57,279 nt of DNA from Roseiarcus sp049509635 (lineage in GTDB: Bacteria > Pseudomonadota > Alphaproteobacteria > Rhizobiales > Beijerinckiaceae): contig JBEKZS010000005.1 of assembly GCA_049509635.1 (NCBI GenBank), positions 1 to 57,279 of the forward strand. Direction: 5' to 3'. Made by a program: the position numbers and the translations under genes. Positions 8,862-16,936 of the stretch are shown piece after piece; position 1 is the stretch's first letter, and every line of letters begins with the position of its first letter. Under the pieces are notes generated by a model. The model was not told the DNA's origin, ran no database searches, and saw only the letters and a program-made list of their open reading frames with translations.

Positions 8862-9840
8862 GCCGGCGGCCGCGAGCCGGGCGGCGTTTCCCGCCGTCGT
8901 CATCATCGCCGTGTATTTCGGCGAGCTTCCGAGCCATTTCCAACTCTGGCTCGATTCCTGCCGGTTCAACCGGACCTTCGAATGGCTGGTCTTTGCCGAC
9001 GCCGATGCGTCGGGCTACGATACGCCGCCGAACGTAGGCATTCGCGCGATGACCGCGCGCCGTTTCCGCGAGAAGTTCAGCGCCGCTCTCGGCATCGAGG
9101 CAGGGCTGGGCTCGCCCTACAAGGTCTGCGACTTCCGCCCCGCCTATTGGGCGCTCCTCGACGACGAGCCGCGATCCTTCGACTATTGGGGTCATTGCGA
9201 CCTCGACATGATCTTCGGCGATCTCGGTCGGCAGATTACGGCCGATCTGCTCGCCCGATACGACAAGATATTCTCGGTGGGTCACTTCACCCTCTACCGC
9301 AATTGCCTGCTCGCCAATGAAATGTTCCGCCGGCCGCATCCCGCGATCGACTGGCGCGCGACCCTCGAGGATCCGCGCCATCGCGGCTTCGACGAGCACA
9401 TCGGCGTCAATCGGATCTGGCGGGCGCAAGGCGGCCGCTTCTTCGAGGACGAGTCGCTGATCGCCGACATCGATCCGGCGATCGCGCGATTCGAGCGCAT
9501 CGCTCCGAGGAGGAACTACCGCGACCAGCTCTTCTACTTTGATCGCGGCAGGGTCTATCGCGGCTATTCCGACGGGGCCCAGTGGCGCACCGAGGAATTC
9601 CTCTACATCCATTTCCAGAAGCGGACGATGACGGCTATGCCGAGCCGCGGGGCCGAGCGCTATGCGATCGCGCCCGGAGGCTTCTTCGACATGGCCGCCG
9701 GAGCCTCGCCGCGGGCACTCGCCGGGACGCTCAATCGCGGTTCCTTCCGCTGGCGCGACACGCTGCACCGCTGGCGCGCGGGCCTGCGCCATATCCGTCG
9801 AGGCTGGCGCCTCGGCCCAGCCGCGCCCGAGCGTCTCTAG
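8821..9840 (+). CDS. DUF6625-like putative glycosyltransferase
   Basis: The protein has 339 residues and resembles the DUF6625 family found in capsule and polysaccharide loci. Supporting features are the opening VVIIAVYFGELPSHFQLWLDSC, the SPYKVCDFRPAYW block, a DLDM motif that could coordinate a metal-nucleotide sugar, and a GHFTLYRN block. It begins within the end of the preceding gene: the ATG at 8821 gives a 41-base overlap, and the ATG at 8836 is an equally good start. Glycosyltransferase activity is inferred from the DxD-like motif and context. Confidence 0.72.
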   Translation: MRDDTMHSSAPSPEPAAASRAAFPAVVIIAVYFGELPSHFQLWLDSCRFNRTFEWLVFADADASGYDTPPNVGIRAMTARRFREKFSAALGIEAGLGSPYKVCDFRPAYWALLDDEPRSFDYWGHCDLDMIFGDLGRQITADLLARYDKIFSVGHFTLYRNCLLANEMFRRPHPAIDWRATLEDPRHRGFDEHIGVNRIWRAQGGRFFEDESLIADIDPAIARFERIAPRRNYRDQLFYFDRGRVYRGYSDGAQWRTEEFLYIHFQKRTMTAMPSRGAERYAIAPGGFFDMAAGASPRALAGTLNRGSFRWRDTLHRWRAGLRHIRRGWRLGPAAPERL

Positions 9841-9842
9841 AG

Positions 9843-11060
9843 ATGTGCACGACCCTGCCGCAATTCTCCGCGTCGCGCGCCGCAGGACCTCAGGCGAGGC
9901 TCGCCGGCGGCGACGAGAATGGATCCGGTCCGGGGTCGATCGACCGGCTGCGCGAAATTCCCGCGCCCAGCCCCGACGGCGAGGCCTCCGCGCTCTCGCC
10001 CGACGCATCCGCTTGGCTCGACGCGCTGCGAGCGTTCCTCATCGCCCAGGTCGTGCTCGGCCATTTCGCGGCGATGGCTCTGCCCGAGATTCCCGAACTC
10101 GGCGGGCGGGATTCCACATTCGCGGCGGTTGTCGTCGCCTATCGGATCACGACGCGCTTCGGCGCTCAGGCGGCGTTCGTCTTTGTCTTCCTGAGCGGCT
10201 TTCTCGTAGGAGGCCCTCTGCTCGCAGCGCGGCGCGAGGGCCGGACGATCCGGTTCGCGAGCTTCGCGCGGCGGCGCCTCGCCAGAATCCTTCCGACCCT
10301 TTGGATCGCCGTATGTCTCTGCGCCTGTCTCGACACGCTCGGCGCATTCGGCCTCGGCGCGGCGGGCGTCTATGCCAGCCAGCGCGCCTATGATTTCGTC
10401 GCGGCGATGACGGCGCGGAATTTCGTCGGCAATCTCATCTGCCTCGAACCGACGTTCGTCGAGGCGTTCGGTTCGAATGGTCCCTTGTGGACGCTCGGCT
10501 ACATCGTGCAATTCTATCTGGCGGGGTTCCTGCTGTTTCGCCTGATCGCCTGGCGGACCGGCTGGCCGCTCGCCTTCGCGGCATGCCTCCTCCTCACGGC
10601 GCTCGCGTGCCGGCCGGAATGGGCCTGCCTGTTCGCGGTCTGGTGCCTCGGCGCTGCGGCGCGCGTCATTCCGGCCGGCGATCGGTTCGGCTCGTGGCCG
10701 AGCCTCGTCGTCGGCGCCGCCCTGTTCGTTGCGGCCAATCGGGCGCCGAGCCTCGCATCGATCTTCATGTGCGGCGCCGCTGGCGTCCTGGTTCAGGGTT
10801 GGGTGCGCGCCACCTCGGCAAGGCTCGCCGCGGCGCCGCGCCGCGCTCTGTCCTGGATCGCCTCGCTCGGTTACGAGACCTATGCGGTTCATTATCCCGT
10901 CGCATTCTTCATCTTCGCGGTCTGCTTCCGCGAGCGGGCCGGCGATATCGGGACGTTCGCGCTGTTTGTGGCGGCCGCGTCGCTCGTCGTCGTGCTCATC
11001 AGCCTGACGATCCGGCGCATCGTCGCGCTGTCCTCGGCATCCCTGGTCGGGCGGACCTGA
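9843..11060 (+). CDS. Acyltransferase family 3 membrane protein
   Basis: This is a polytopic O-acyltransferase (OafA/ExoZ type) that would add an acetyl or similar group to the polymer at the inner membrane. After about 55 non-conserved residues come LDALRAFLIAQVVLGHF with the conserved RA and H, then FVFLSGFLVGG, the RRLARILPTLW block, and NGPLWTLGYIVQFY. About ten membrane segments fit the family. It starts two bases after the preceding stop, and its own stop overlaps the next start (TGATG). Confidence 0.88.
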   Translation: MCTTLPQFSASRAAGPQARLAGGDENGSGPGSIDRLREIPAPSPDGEASALSPDASAWLDALRAFLIAQVVLGHFAAMALPEIPELGGRDSTFAAVVVAYRITTRFGAQAAFVFVFLSGFLVGGPLLAARREGRTIRFASFARRRLARILPTLWIAVCLCACLDTLGAFGLGAAGVYASQRAYDFVAAMTARNFVGNLICLEPTFVEAFGSNGPLWTLGYIVQFYLAGFLLFRLIAWRTGWPLAFAACLLLTALACRPEWACLFAVWCLGAAARVIPAGDRFGSWPSLVVGAALFVAANRAPSLASIFMCGAAGVLVQGWVRATSARLAAAPRRALSWIASLGYETYAVHYPVAFFIFAVCFRERAGDIGTFALFVAAASLVVVLISLTIRRIVALSSASLVGRT

Positions 11061-12088
11061 TGGCGACCCGGCCTCGCGTCAGCATCGTGATGGCGGTGTA
11101 CAACGGCGGCGTATTCCTGCGCGAAGCCGTGGACAGCATCCTGTCGCAGTCCTTCGCCGACTTCGAATTCGTCATCGTCGATGACGGCAGCGTCGACGCG
11201 ACGCCGGGGATCCTCGCCGGTTATGACGATCCCCGACTGCGCGTTCATAGCCTCGCGCATGTCGGGATAACCGGAGCGGTCAACTTCGGCCTCGCCGCAT
11301 GTGGCGGCGAGCTGATCGCGCGAATGGACGCGGACGATGTCGCGCGCGTCGATCGGCTCGCCTGTGAGGTCGCGCTGATGGACGCGGAGCCGAACGTCGA
11401 TATCGCGTGCAGCGACATCGTCTCGATCGATGAAACCGGGCAGGCGATCGGGCGGCAGACGGAACCGCGCGCGACCAACGAGCGGATCCGCGACGGCCTG
11501 CTGTTTCGCCGGCTCGTCAAGCCGATCATCAATCCGACCGTGCTGATGCGCCGTCGCGTGATCGAGACGCTCGGGGGCTATCGGGATTTTCTCTGGAGCG
11601 AGGAACATGACTTCTGGTTGCGCGCGGTGGATCATTTCCGGTTTCACCGAATCAATCTGCCGCTGCTGAAATATAGAATCCATCCCGGCGGCGTGACGCG
11701 GGCGAAGTTTGCCGCTCAGGCGACCAGCGCCTGCATGGGCGCGGTGAATTATCTGGTCGAGAAGCAGACCGGCGTCGATCTATACGCCGACGATCCCAAG
11801 CTTTTCCTGGCGCTTTCCACCTTCGCTCGGGGGCGTCTCGACCGAACTATATTGCCGGCCGCCCGGGCGTTCCGGACTGTCCGGGAAAGTATGGCTCCGG
11901 GGCGGATCGCCGTCGGCTATTGGCGCCTCGCGAAGGTCGTCCTGAGACATGGGCCCATCGCGCTCCCGTCCATCGCCAGACGAGGTTGCGCGACGGTCGT
12001 CGAGGAGATCGTGCAAAAGGCGCTCCACGAAATTCGGTCCCGCGTCAACGCGCCGGCGCTGGGCGACGACCTCATGTTCGACCGATAG
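11060..12088 (+). CDS. Family 2 glycosyltransferase
   Basis: This 342-residue GT-A glycosyltransferase opens with VSIVMAVYNGGVFLREAVDSIL, followed by VIVDDGSVDAT and a metal-binding MDADD motif near 93. A later SEEHDFWLRA segment provides the ED-type catalytic region. The start codon overlaps the acyltransferase stop by one base. A short gap with a GGGGACGGA ribosome site leads into the polymerase gene. Confidence 0.92.
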   Translation: MATRPRVSIVMAVYNGGVFLREAVDSILSQSFADFEFVIVDDGSVDATPGILAGYDDPRLRVHSLAHVGITGAVNFGLAACGGELIARMDADDVARVDRLACEVALMDAEPNVDIACSDIVSIDETGQAIGRQTEPRATNERIRDGLLFRRLVKPIINPTVLMRRRVIETLGGYRDFLWSEEHDFWLRAVDHFRFHRINLPLLKYRIHPGGVTRAKFAAQATSACMGAVNYLVEKQTGVDLYADDPKLFLALSTFARGRLDRTILPAARAFRTVRESMAPGRIAVGYWRLAKVVLRHGPIALPSIARRGCATVVEEIVQKALHEIRSRVNAPALGDDLMFDR

Positions 12089-12100
12089 ATCGGGGACGGA

Positions 12101-13441
12101 ATGGATATTTTTCTGGCGTTTCTGTACGCACTGACGTGCACGGCTCTGATCTACGCCATGGCCTCGTCGAGGGAACTGATCTTCAGTCACCTCGGAGTCG
12201 TTGCAGTTTTCTCGATGATGTATTGCCCGATAGCCGTGCTGCTGAAATCCATGTCATACCTCAGAGATTATTCGAGCGAAGAAATAGCTGGGGCCCTGGC
12301 GATCCATTGGATATTCCTGTTGGCGATCGTTTGCGGCGTCGCGATCTCCTGGAGCGCGATGGTGGGTGTCCGGCCGCTGGGATTTGGCCGCCTCGATGAA
12401 CTTTCGATATCCCACATGTTTACGCTAGCGCTGGTCAGCGCGGTCTTATATTTCCTGTATTTCTACATGAATGACGTCTCGAGTTATTCCTCCGGGAACG
12501 TCCAGGTATACTTCGAAGAAAAGGATTATTACCGACAGATATTGAGCGCCTTCTCCGGATTGTCTGTAGCGACGATCGCGCTCGCGTTCGCCTACGCGCT
12601 CAAGCAGTCGCGCCGCGCCGCGGCCGCAATTCTCGCCGCCCTGATCGCCATGGTCGTCGTGACCGCGCTTTCGACCGGCGCGCGGCTCCTGATCATCACG
12701 CCGCTCCTCATGGTTTTCGCGGCGCTGGTCATGACCGGACAGAGAGCGAGGGCCTTCCAGACCATGGGAGCGGTCCTGGTCATTCTGGTCGTGGTGAGCC
12801 CGATCGTCGTCTTCATGAGAGAAAACCGCGGCGCCGTCGGTTCCAAATCGGAGGTCCTGAGCGCGGCGAGCGGATTCCGGTTTGGCGCCGATCGCAACAT
12901 ATTCGATGAACTCATGCAGAGCGTCATCGATCGGAGCGATCTCGTTTATGTCACGATCAACATGAAGGATCTCATCGACAGGACGGACTACGTCGGGTGG
13001 CAATTCTACTATTCGGTCGCGGTCGCGCCGATTCCGAGATTCATTTATCCTGACAAGCCGTTCGTTCTGAGCGACAACGGCAGGATCGACGGCGAGATTT
13101 CCGTGCTCGCCTGGCGCTCGCTCGTCGGCGGACTGGGCAGCCTGACCGCGTTCGGCGGGCTCGTCGCCTATCGCGAAGGCGGGTGGTTCGCCGTGATCCT
13201 CGACGGAGTCGCCGCGGGCGCGCTGTTCCTTTTTCTCTCGCGCTGGCTGGGGCGCGGAGGCTTCATTGCGAGATTGTTTTACCTCAACATCTTCGTGCAG
13301 ATCGCCGCCGCGAAGGCGCCGGCGAGCTTTTTTGAAGCGCTCGCGAGTGTGCTCGGCCTGGCGCCGCTGATGCTGATCGTTTTCGTGATCTCCAGGTCTG
13401 GGCTCTTCGTCCGGGCCGCGCCCTCGCGGCGGCTCGCCTGA
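12101..13441 (+). CDS. Wzy-like polysaccharide repeat-unit polymerase
   Basis: The 446-residue protein is strongly hydrophobic with about eleven membrane segments and longer loops, as in O-antigen/exopolysaccharide polymerases that join repeat units in the periplasm. Sequence identity within this class is always low, so the call rests on topology, length and the position between glycosyltransferases and a WcaF-like gene. The central motif GARLLIITPLLM and the loop segment IPRFIYPDKP support the class. A strong ribosome site precedes the ATG. The first 450 bases are visibly richer in A/T than the neighbours, which is common for wzy. Confidence 0.78.
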   Translation: MDIFLAFLYALTCTALIYAMASSRELIFSHLGVVAVFSMMYCPIAVLLKSMSYLRDYSSEEIAGALAIHWIFLLAIVCGVAISWSAMVGVRPLGFGRLDELSISHMFTLALVSAVLYFLYFYMNDVSSYSSGNVQVYFEEKDYYRQILSAFSGLSVATIALAFAYALKQSRRAAAAILAALIAMVVVTALSTGARLLIITPLLMVFAALVMTGQRARAFQTMGAVLVILVVVSPIVVFMRENRGAVGSKSEVLSAASGFRFGADRNIFDELMQSVIDRSDLVYVTINMKDLIDRTDYVGWQFYYSVAVAPIPRFIYPDKPFVLSDNGRIDGEISVLAWRSLVGGLGSLTAFGGLVAYREGGWFAVILDGVAAGALFLFLSRWLGRGGFIARLFYLNIFVQIAAAKAPASFFEALASVLGLAPLMLIVFVISRSGLFVRAAPSRRLA

Positions 13442-13478
13442 GCGGAGCTTCGATGGCGCGTCAGAACGAATCCCTCGA

Positions 13479-14063
13479 ATGAACGTGATCGCCATGGCGA
13501 AATCCAATCCGACGCACGGCGGCCCGAGCTACGATCTGTCGCATCGCCTGACCCGCGTCCTGTGGGGACTCGCGTGGGGACTGCTGGCGGCCTGGACGCC
13601 GGCCCCGCTGCACAGATGGCGCCGCCTCATCCTGCTGACGTTCGGCGCCAAAATCGCCTCGACGGCGCATGTCTATCCGAGTGTCCGGATCTGGTACCCC
13701 GCCGATCTCGAGATGGGTCCCCATTCCTGCCTGGGGCCGCGCGTCGATTGCTATTCGGTGGCGAAGATCTCCCTGGGCGCCCATGCGACGGTCTCCCAGG
13801 ACGCGAGGCTTTGCGCGGGGTCGCATGACATCGCCGATCCCGGCTTCAGGCTCGTCGCCCGGCCGATCACGATCGGCGCCCACGCCTGGATCGCGGCCGG
13901 CGCATTCGTCGGGCCCGGCGTGACCGTCGGCGAGGGCGCTGTGCTCGGCGCCCGGGCCGTGGCGTTCAGGGACCTGCCGGCATGGTCGGTCCATGTCGGA
14001 AACCCCGCGACCTTCCTGAAGGCCAGAAGCCTCTCGCCAAGCCCTCCCGGCGCCGCGTCCTGA
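13479..14063 (+). CDS. WcaF-like acetyltransferase (left-handed beta-helix)
   Basis: This cytoplasmic hexapeptide-repeat O-acetyltransferase has 194 residues. The N-terminal half has the WcaF pattern (TPAPLHRWRRLILLTFGAKI, then VYPSVRIWYPADLEMG). The C-terminal half has isoleucine-rich hexapeptide turns, the catalytic-histidine segment CAGSHD, and WIAAGAFVGPGVTVGEGAVLGA. It probably acetylates a sugar intermediate of the polymer. The start used is ATG 13479; a second in-frame ATG lies 15 bases downstream. The next gene starts GTG two bases after its stop. Confidence 0.88.
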   Translation: MNVIAMAKSNPTHGGPSYDLSHRLTRVLWGLAWGLLAAWTPAPLHRWRRLILLTFGAKIASTAHVYPSVRIWYPADLEMGPHSCLGPRVDCYSVAKISLGAHATVSQDARLCAGSHDIADPGFRLVARPITIGAHAWIAAGAFVGPGVTVGEGAVLGARAVAFRDLPAWSVHVGNPATFLKARSLSPSPPGAAS

Positions 14064-14064
14064 A

Positions 14065-14979
14065 GTGGCTGATGTCGCCGTCATCATCCTGACCCACAAC
14101 GAGGAGCGGCATCTCGCGCGCGCGATCGGCTCGGTCGCGCCGTTCGCGCGCGAAATCGTCGTCGTCGACAGTTTCTCGTCCGACGCGACGGTCGCGATCG
14201 CCCGGAAATCCGGCGCCGTCGTCCTCCAGAACAGGTTCATCAACTACGCCAAGCAGTTCCAGTGGGCGCTCGACAATGCTCCGGTCAGCGCCGCATGGCT
14301 CATGCGCCTCGATGCCGATGAGATCGTCGAGCCGGATCTGGCGCGCGAAATCGAGGCGAAGCTCCCGGCGCTCGCCGACGACACCACCGGGATCAACCTG
14401 AAGCGCAAGCACGTCTTTCTCGGGCGCTGGATCCGCTTCGGGGGACGATATCCGCTGCTGCTGCTCCGCATCTGGCGACGTGGGCGCGGCAGGATCGAAG
14501 ACCGATGGATGGACGAGCACATCATCGTTTCGGGGGGCCGGATCGTCACTTTCGACGGCGCGTTTGTCGATCACAACCTCAACGATCTCAGCTTTTTCAT
14601 CCAGAAGCACAATGCCTATGCGACCCGTGAGGCGATCGACGTGCTGAACCAGAGGCTGCGCTTCTGCGCGCGCGAGCGGGAAGTGACCCGTTCGAATTCG
14701 TCGCTGCAGACCTGGACGAAGCGGAAAATCAAGGAGCATGTCTACAACAGGATGCCGTTCGGGCTGTCGGCAGCGGCGTATTTCATTTACCGATACGCGT
14801 TCAAGCTTGGCTTCCTGGATGGCGCCGAGGGGCTGTGCTATCATTTCCTGCAGGGCTACTGGTACCGATTTCTCGTCGGCGCCAAGGTGTTGGAGTTCGA
14901 GCGCGCGATAAGCGGCCTGGACTCCGCCGAGGCGATCAGGACCGAGCTCGAGCGGCTGACCGGGCTCACGATTTCCTGA
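14065..14979 (+). CDS. WaaE/KdtX-like family 2 glycosyltransferase
   Basis: This GT2 enzyme of 304 residues resembles the WaaE/KdtX group. It has AVIILTHNEERHLARAIGSV, then EIVVVDSFSSDAT, then LMRLDADEIVEPDL with the metal-binding DAD, and a conserved DRWMDEH segment near 150. A positively charged C-terminal helix with hydrophobic stretches suggests membrane association. GTG 14065 follows the acetyltransferase stop directly. It ends the plus-strand run and is convergent with the minus-strand block, with only 33 bases between. Confidence 0.9.
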   Translation: MADVAVIILTHNEERHLARAIGSVAPFAREIVVVDSFSSDATVAIARKSGAVVLQNRFINYAKQFQWALDNAPVSAAWLMRLDADEIVEPDLAREIEAKLPALADDTTGINLKRKHVFLGRWIRFGGRYPLLLLRIWRRGRGRIEDRWMDEHIIVSGGRIVTFDGAFVDHNLNDLSFFIQKHNAYATREAIDVLNQRLRFCAREREVTRSNSSLQTWTKRKIKEHVYNRMPFGLSAAAYFIYRYAFKLGFLDGAEGLCYHFLQGYWYRFLVGAKVLEFERAISGLDSAEAIRTELERLTGLTIS

Positions 14980-15012
14980 CCGGCTGCGCGGCGTGCTCCC
15001 CTGCGCCCGCGG

Positions 15013-16242
15013 CTATGCATGCGCCGAGCGCGCCGGAACGCTTCTGACGAATGAAATCAGCTGCGGCACGCAGACCGTCCTGGCGTCATAGCGCGTCGTG
15101 ACCGTTCGCCGCGCGTCCCTGCGCAGCCTGAGGAAGCGTGGGCGGTCGCCGAGGACGGTCACGATCGCTTCGGAGAGGGCTTCCGGCGAGAAGAACGGCA
15201 CGAGCAGGCCGTTGCCGCCGTCGATCACTTCGCGCACCGGCGCGGTGTCGGAGGCGATGACGGCGCATTCCACGCTCATCGCCTCGAGCAGGGACCAGGA
15301 CAGAACGAAGGGATAGGTGAGGTAGACGTGCGCGGTGGATATCTGCAGCACCTTCACATACTCCCCATAGGCGAGGCGTCCGAGAAAATGCACGCGGGCG
15401 GGATCGATGGCGCCGCCGAGTTCGAGAAGCAGCGCTGCCTTCCACGACGATTTGCGCGCCGGCGGCGCGCCATAGGAGACGCCGTCGCCACCGACGACGA
15501 GAATTTGGGCCAGCGGCCTTTCGGCGAGCACGCGCGGCAATGCCCGCATGAAGATATGAAAGCCGCGCATCGGCTCCAGGTTCCGCGCGGAGTAGGTGAG
15601 AACCTCGTCCGCGGCCGTCAGTCTCGCGCCGGTCGGCAGGGTGACGGCGGCGACCGCATTCGGTCTGAGCGCCTCCGTATCGACCCCATCATGCACGACC
15701 GTGATCTTCGGCTGGAACTCCCTGGGAAACGTGCTCTTCTGCCAATGCATCGGCGAAAGGCCCGCGTCGCCTTCGGCGAGGGCGATCAGGCTCGCCGCGT
15801 TGCGCGCCTGGAGAGCCACGTGGCCGTCCATGCCGATCGGCGGGAATTCGGGGTCGAAGCCCGAATCCTGGCCTTGGGATCTGTAGAAGAACTCGCAATA
15901 GACGATGATTCGGGCGTTCGGAAACACGGCGCGCAGCGGCAGGTTCTCCCCCCAACCCGGATGCACCAGAATGACATCGGGCGTGAAGCCCGAACCCGCG
16001 AGCGACGCGGCGGCGTAGAGGACCTGCTCGGCGCGCCGACACTCGTGGTCGAAGCTGCGGGCAAAGGAATGCGCGCCCGGATTGCCCTGCGGCGTCTGAT
16101 AACGGTGAAGCTCGACGCCGCCCAGGGCACGAGCGGTCTCGCATCCGATCGCCACGGTCCGAACGCCGTCCAACGCTGACAGGGCCAGCGCCAGGTTCCG
16201 AAACTGGGCGGGGAAATTGTTGTGGACGAAAAGAATATTCAT
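15013..16242 (-). CDS. Family 4 glycosyltransferase
   Basis: This 409-residue GT-B enzyme starts MNILFVHNNFPAQFRNLA, a hallmark of one GT4 subgroup. The N-terminal domain contains VHPGWGENLPLR and EFFYR motifs. The C-terminal domain has TYSARNLEPMRGFHIFM, a VGGDG loop and SWSLLEAMSVECAVIASDTAPVREV, in which the EAM glutamate fits the nucleotide-sugar site. It is the last gene of a minus-strand block with a methyltransferase and two giant GT2 genes, 16 bases after the methyltransferase. Confidence 0.9.
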   Translation of the reverse strand: MNILFVHNNFPAQFRNLALALSALDGVRTVAIGCETARALGGVELHRYQTPQGNPGAHSFARSFDHECRRAEQVLYAAASLAGSGFTPDVILVHPGWGENLPLRAVFPNARIIVYCEFFYRSQGQDSGFDPEFPPIGMDGHVALQARNAASLIALAEGDAGLSPMHWQKSTFPREFQPKITVVHDGVDTEALRPNAVAAVTLPTGARLTAADEVLTYSARNLEPMRGFHIFMRALPRVLAERPLAQILVVGGDGVSYGAPPARKSSWKAALLLELGGAIDPARVHFLGRLAYGEYVKVLQISTAHVYLTYPFVLSWSLLEAMSVECAVIASDTAPVREVIDGGNGLLVPFFSPEALSEAIVTVLGDRPRFLRLRRDARRTVTTRYDARTVCVPQLISFVRSVPARSAHA

Positions 16243-16258
16243 CTGGGGGCCGGCCGCC

Positions 16259-16882
16259 TCATTGCGGGAGATCGAGTCCGCCGGCCGCCAACTGACGCCT
16301 GATTTCCTCGCGGTCCGCCCTGACCATCAACGCGACGGCCCAGATATCGAATGCGGTTCCGGGGAACACCCAGGCCTCCGAGAAGCCGCCTTCGAGCAGC
16401 AGGCGCCCCAATCGCTCGACGGTGTAACCCGTATGATGCGCCATGTAGACATTGCCGGAGGCGATCGATCTGGAGTGTCCGTAGAGCATGTCGAGCGCGT
16501 TTATCGGCCCGGCGGGCGAAACATAGGCCGGCTCCTCGAAGCTGCCATCGACGATCAACTGGGCGATCGCCGCGATGTCGGGACAAGTGATGAGCGCGAA
16601 TCCGCTCTGGCGCAGGATTCGATGGAACTCGAGGATCGCGCGCGGAGCCTCGTGCGCGTACAAATGCTCGATGTTGTGCGAGGACCAGATCGCATCGAAT
16701 GTCCCGGTGGGGATGATGTCGCGCATGTTCGTCATGTCGCCGACGAGGTCCGGCCCGACATTGGCGTCGATGTCGAGACGAACCTCGTTCCAGTCTCCAC
16801 GGCGAAAGACACTGTGCAGCTTGGCCGGCGCCGCGACGCCGCTGCCGACGTTGAGGACCTTCAGCACGGATTCGGAAGCCAT
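16259..16882 (-). CDS. Class I SAM-dependent methyltransferase
   Basis: The protein has 207 residues and a Rossmann-type methyltransferase fold: LNVGSGVAAP as motif I, an acidic LDID end of strand 2, DAIWSSHNIEHLY for motif II, and a FHRILRQSGFALITCPD segment. The ATG at 16882 is preceded by GGAAGGAG at good spacing and is preferred to a start 33 bases upstream. It probably caps or decorates the polysaccharide, because it lies between glycosyltransferase genes on the same strand; the substrate is not identifiable. Confidence 0.85.
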   Translation of the reverse strand: MASESVLKVLNVGSGVAAPAKLHSVFRRGDWNEVRLDIDANVGPDLVGDMTNMRDIIPTGTFDAIWSSHNIEHLYAHEAPRAILEFHRILRQSGFALITCPDIAAIAQLIVDGSFEEPAYVSPAGPINALDMLYGHSRSIASGNVYMAHHTGYTVERLGRLLLEGGFSEAWVFPGTAFDIWAVALMVRADREEIRRQLAAGGLDLPQ

Positions 16883-16936
16883 GGCTCTGCGTCGCTCCTT
16901 CCAGTGCGCCCCCATTAACGCAAGGCGCCGCCAAAG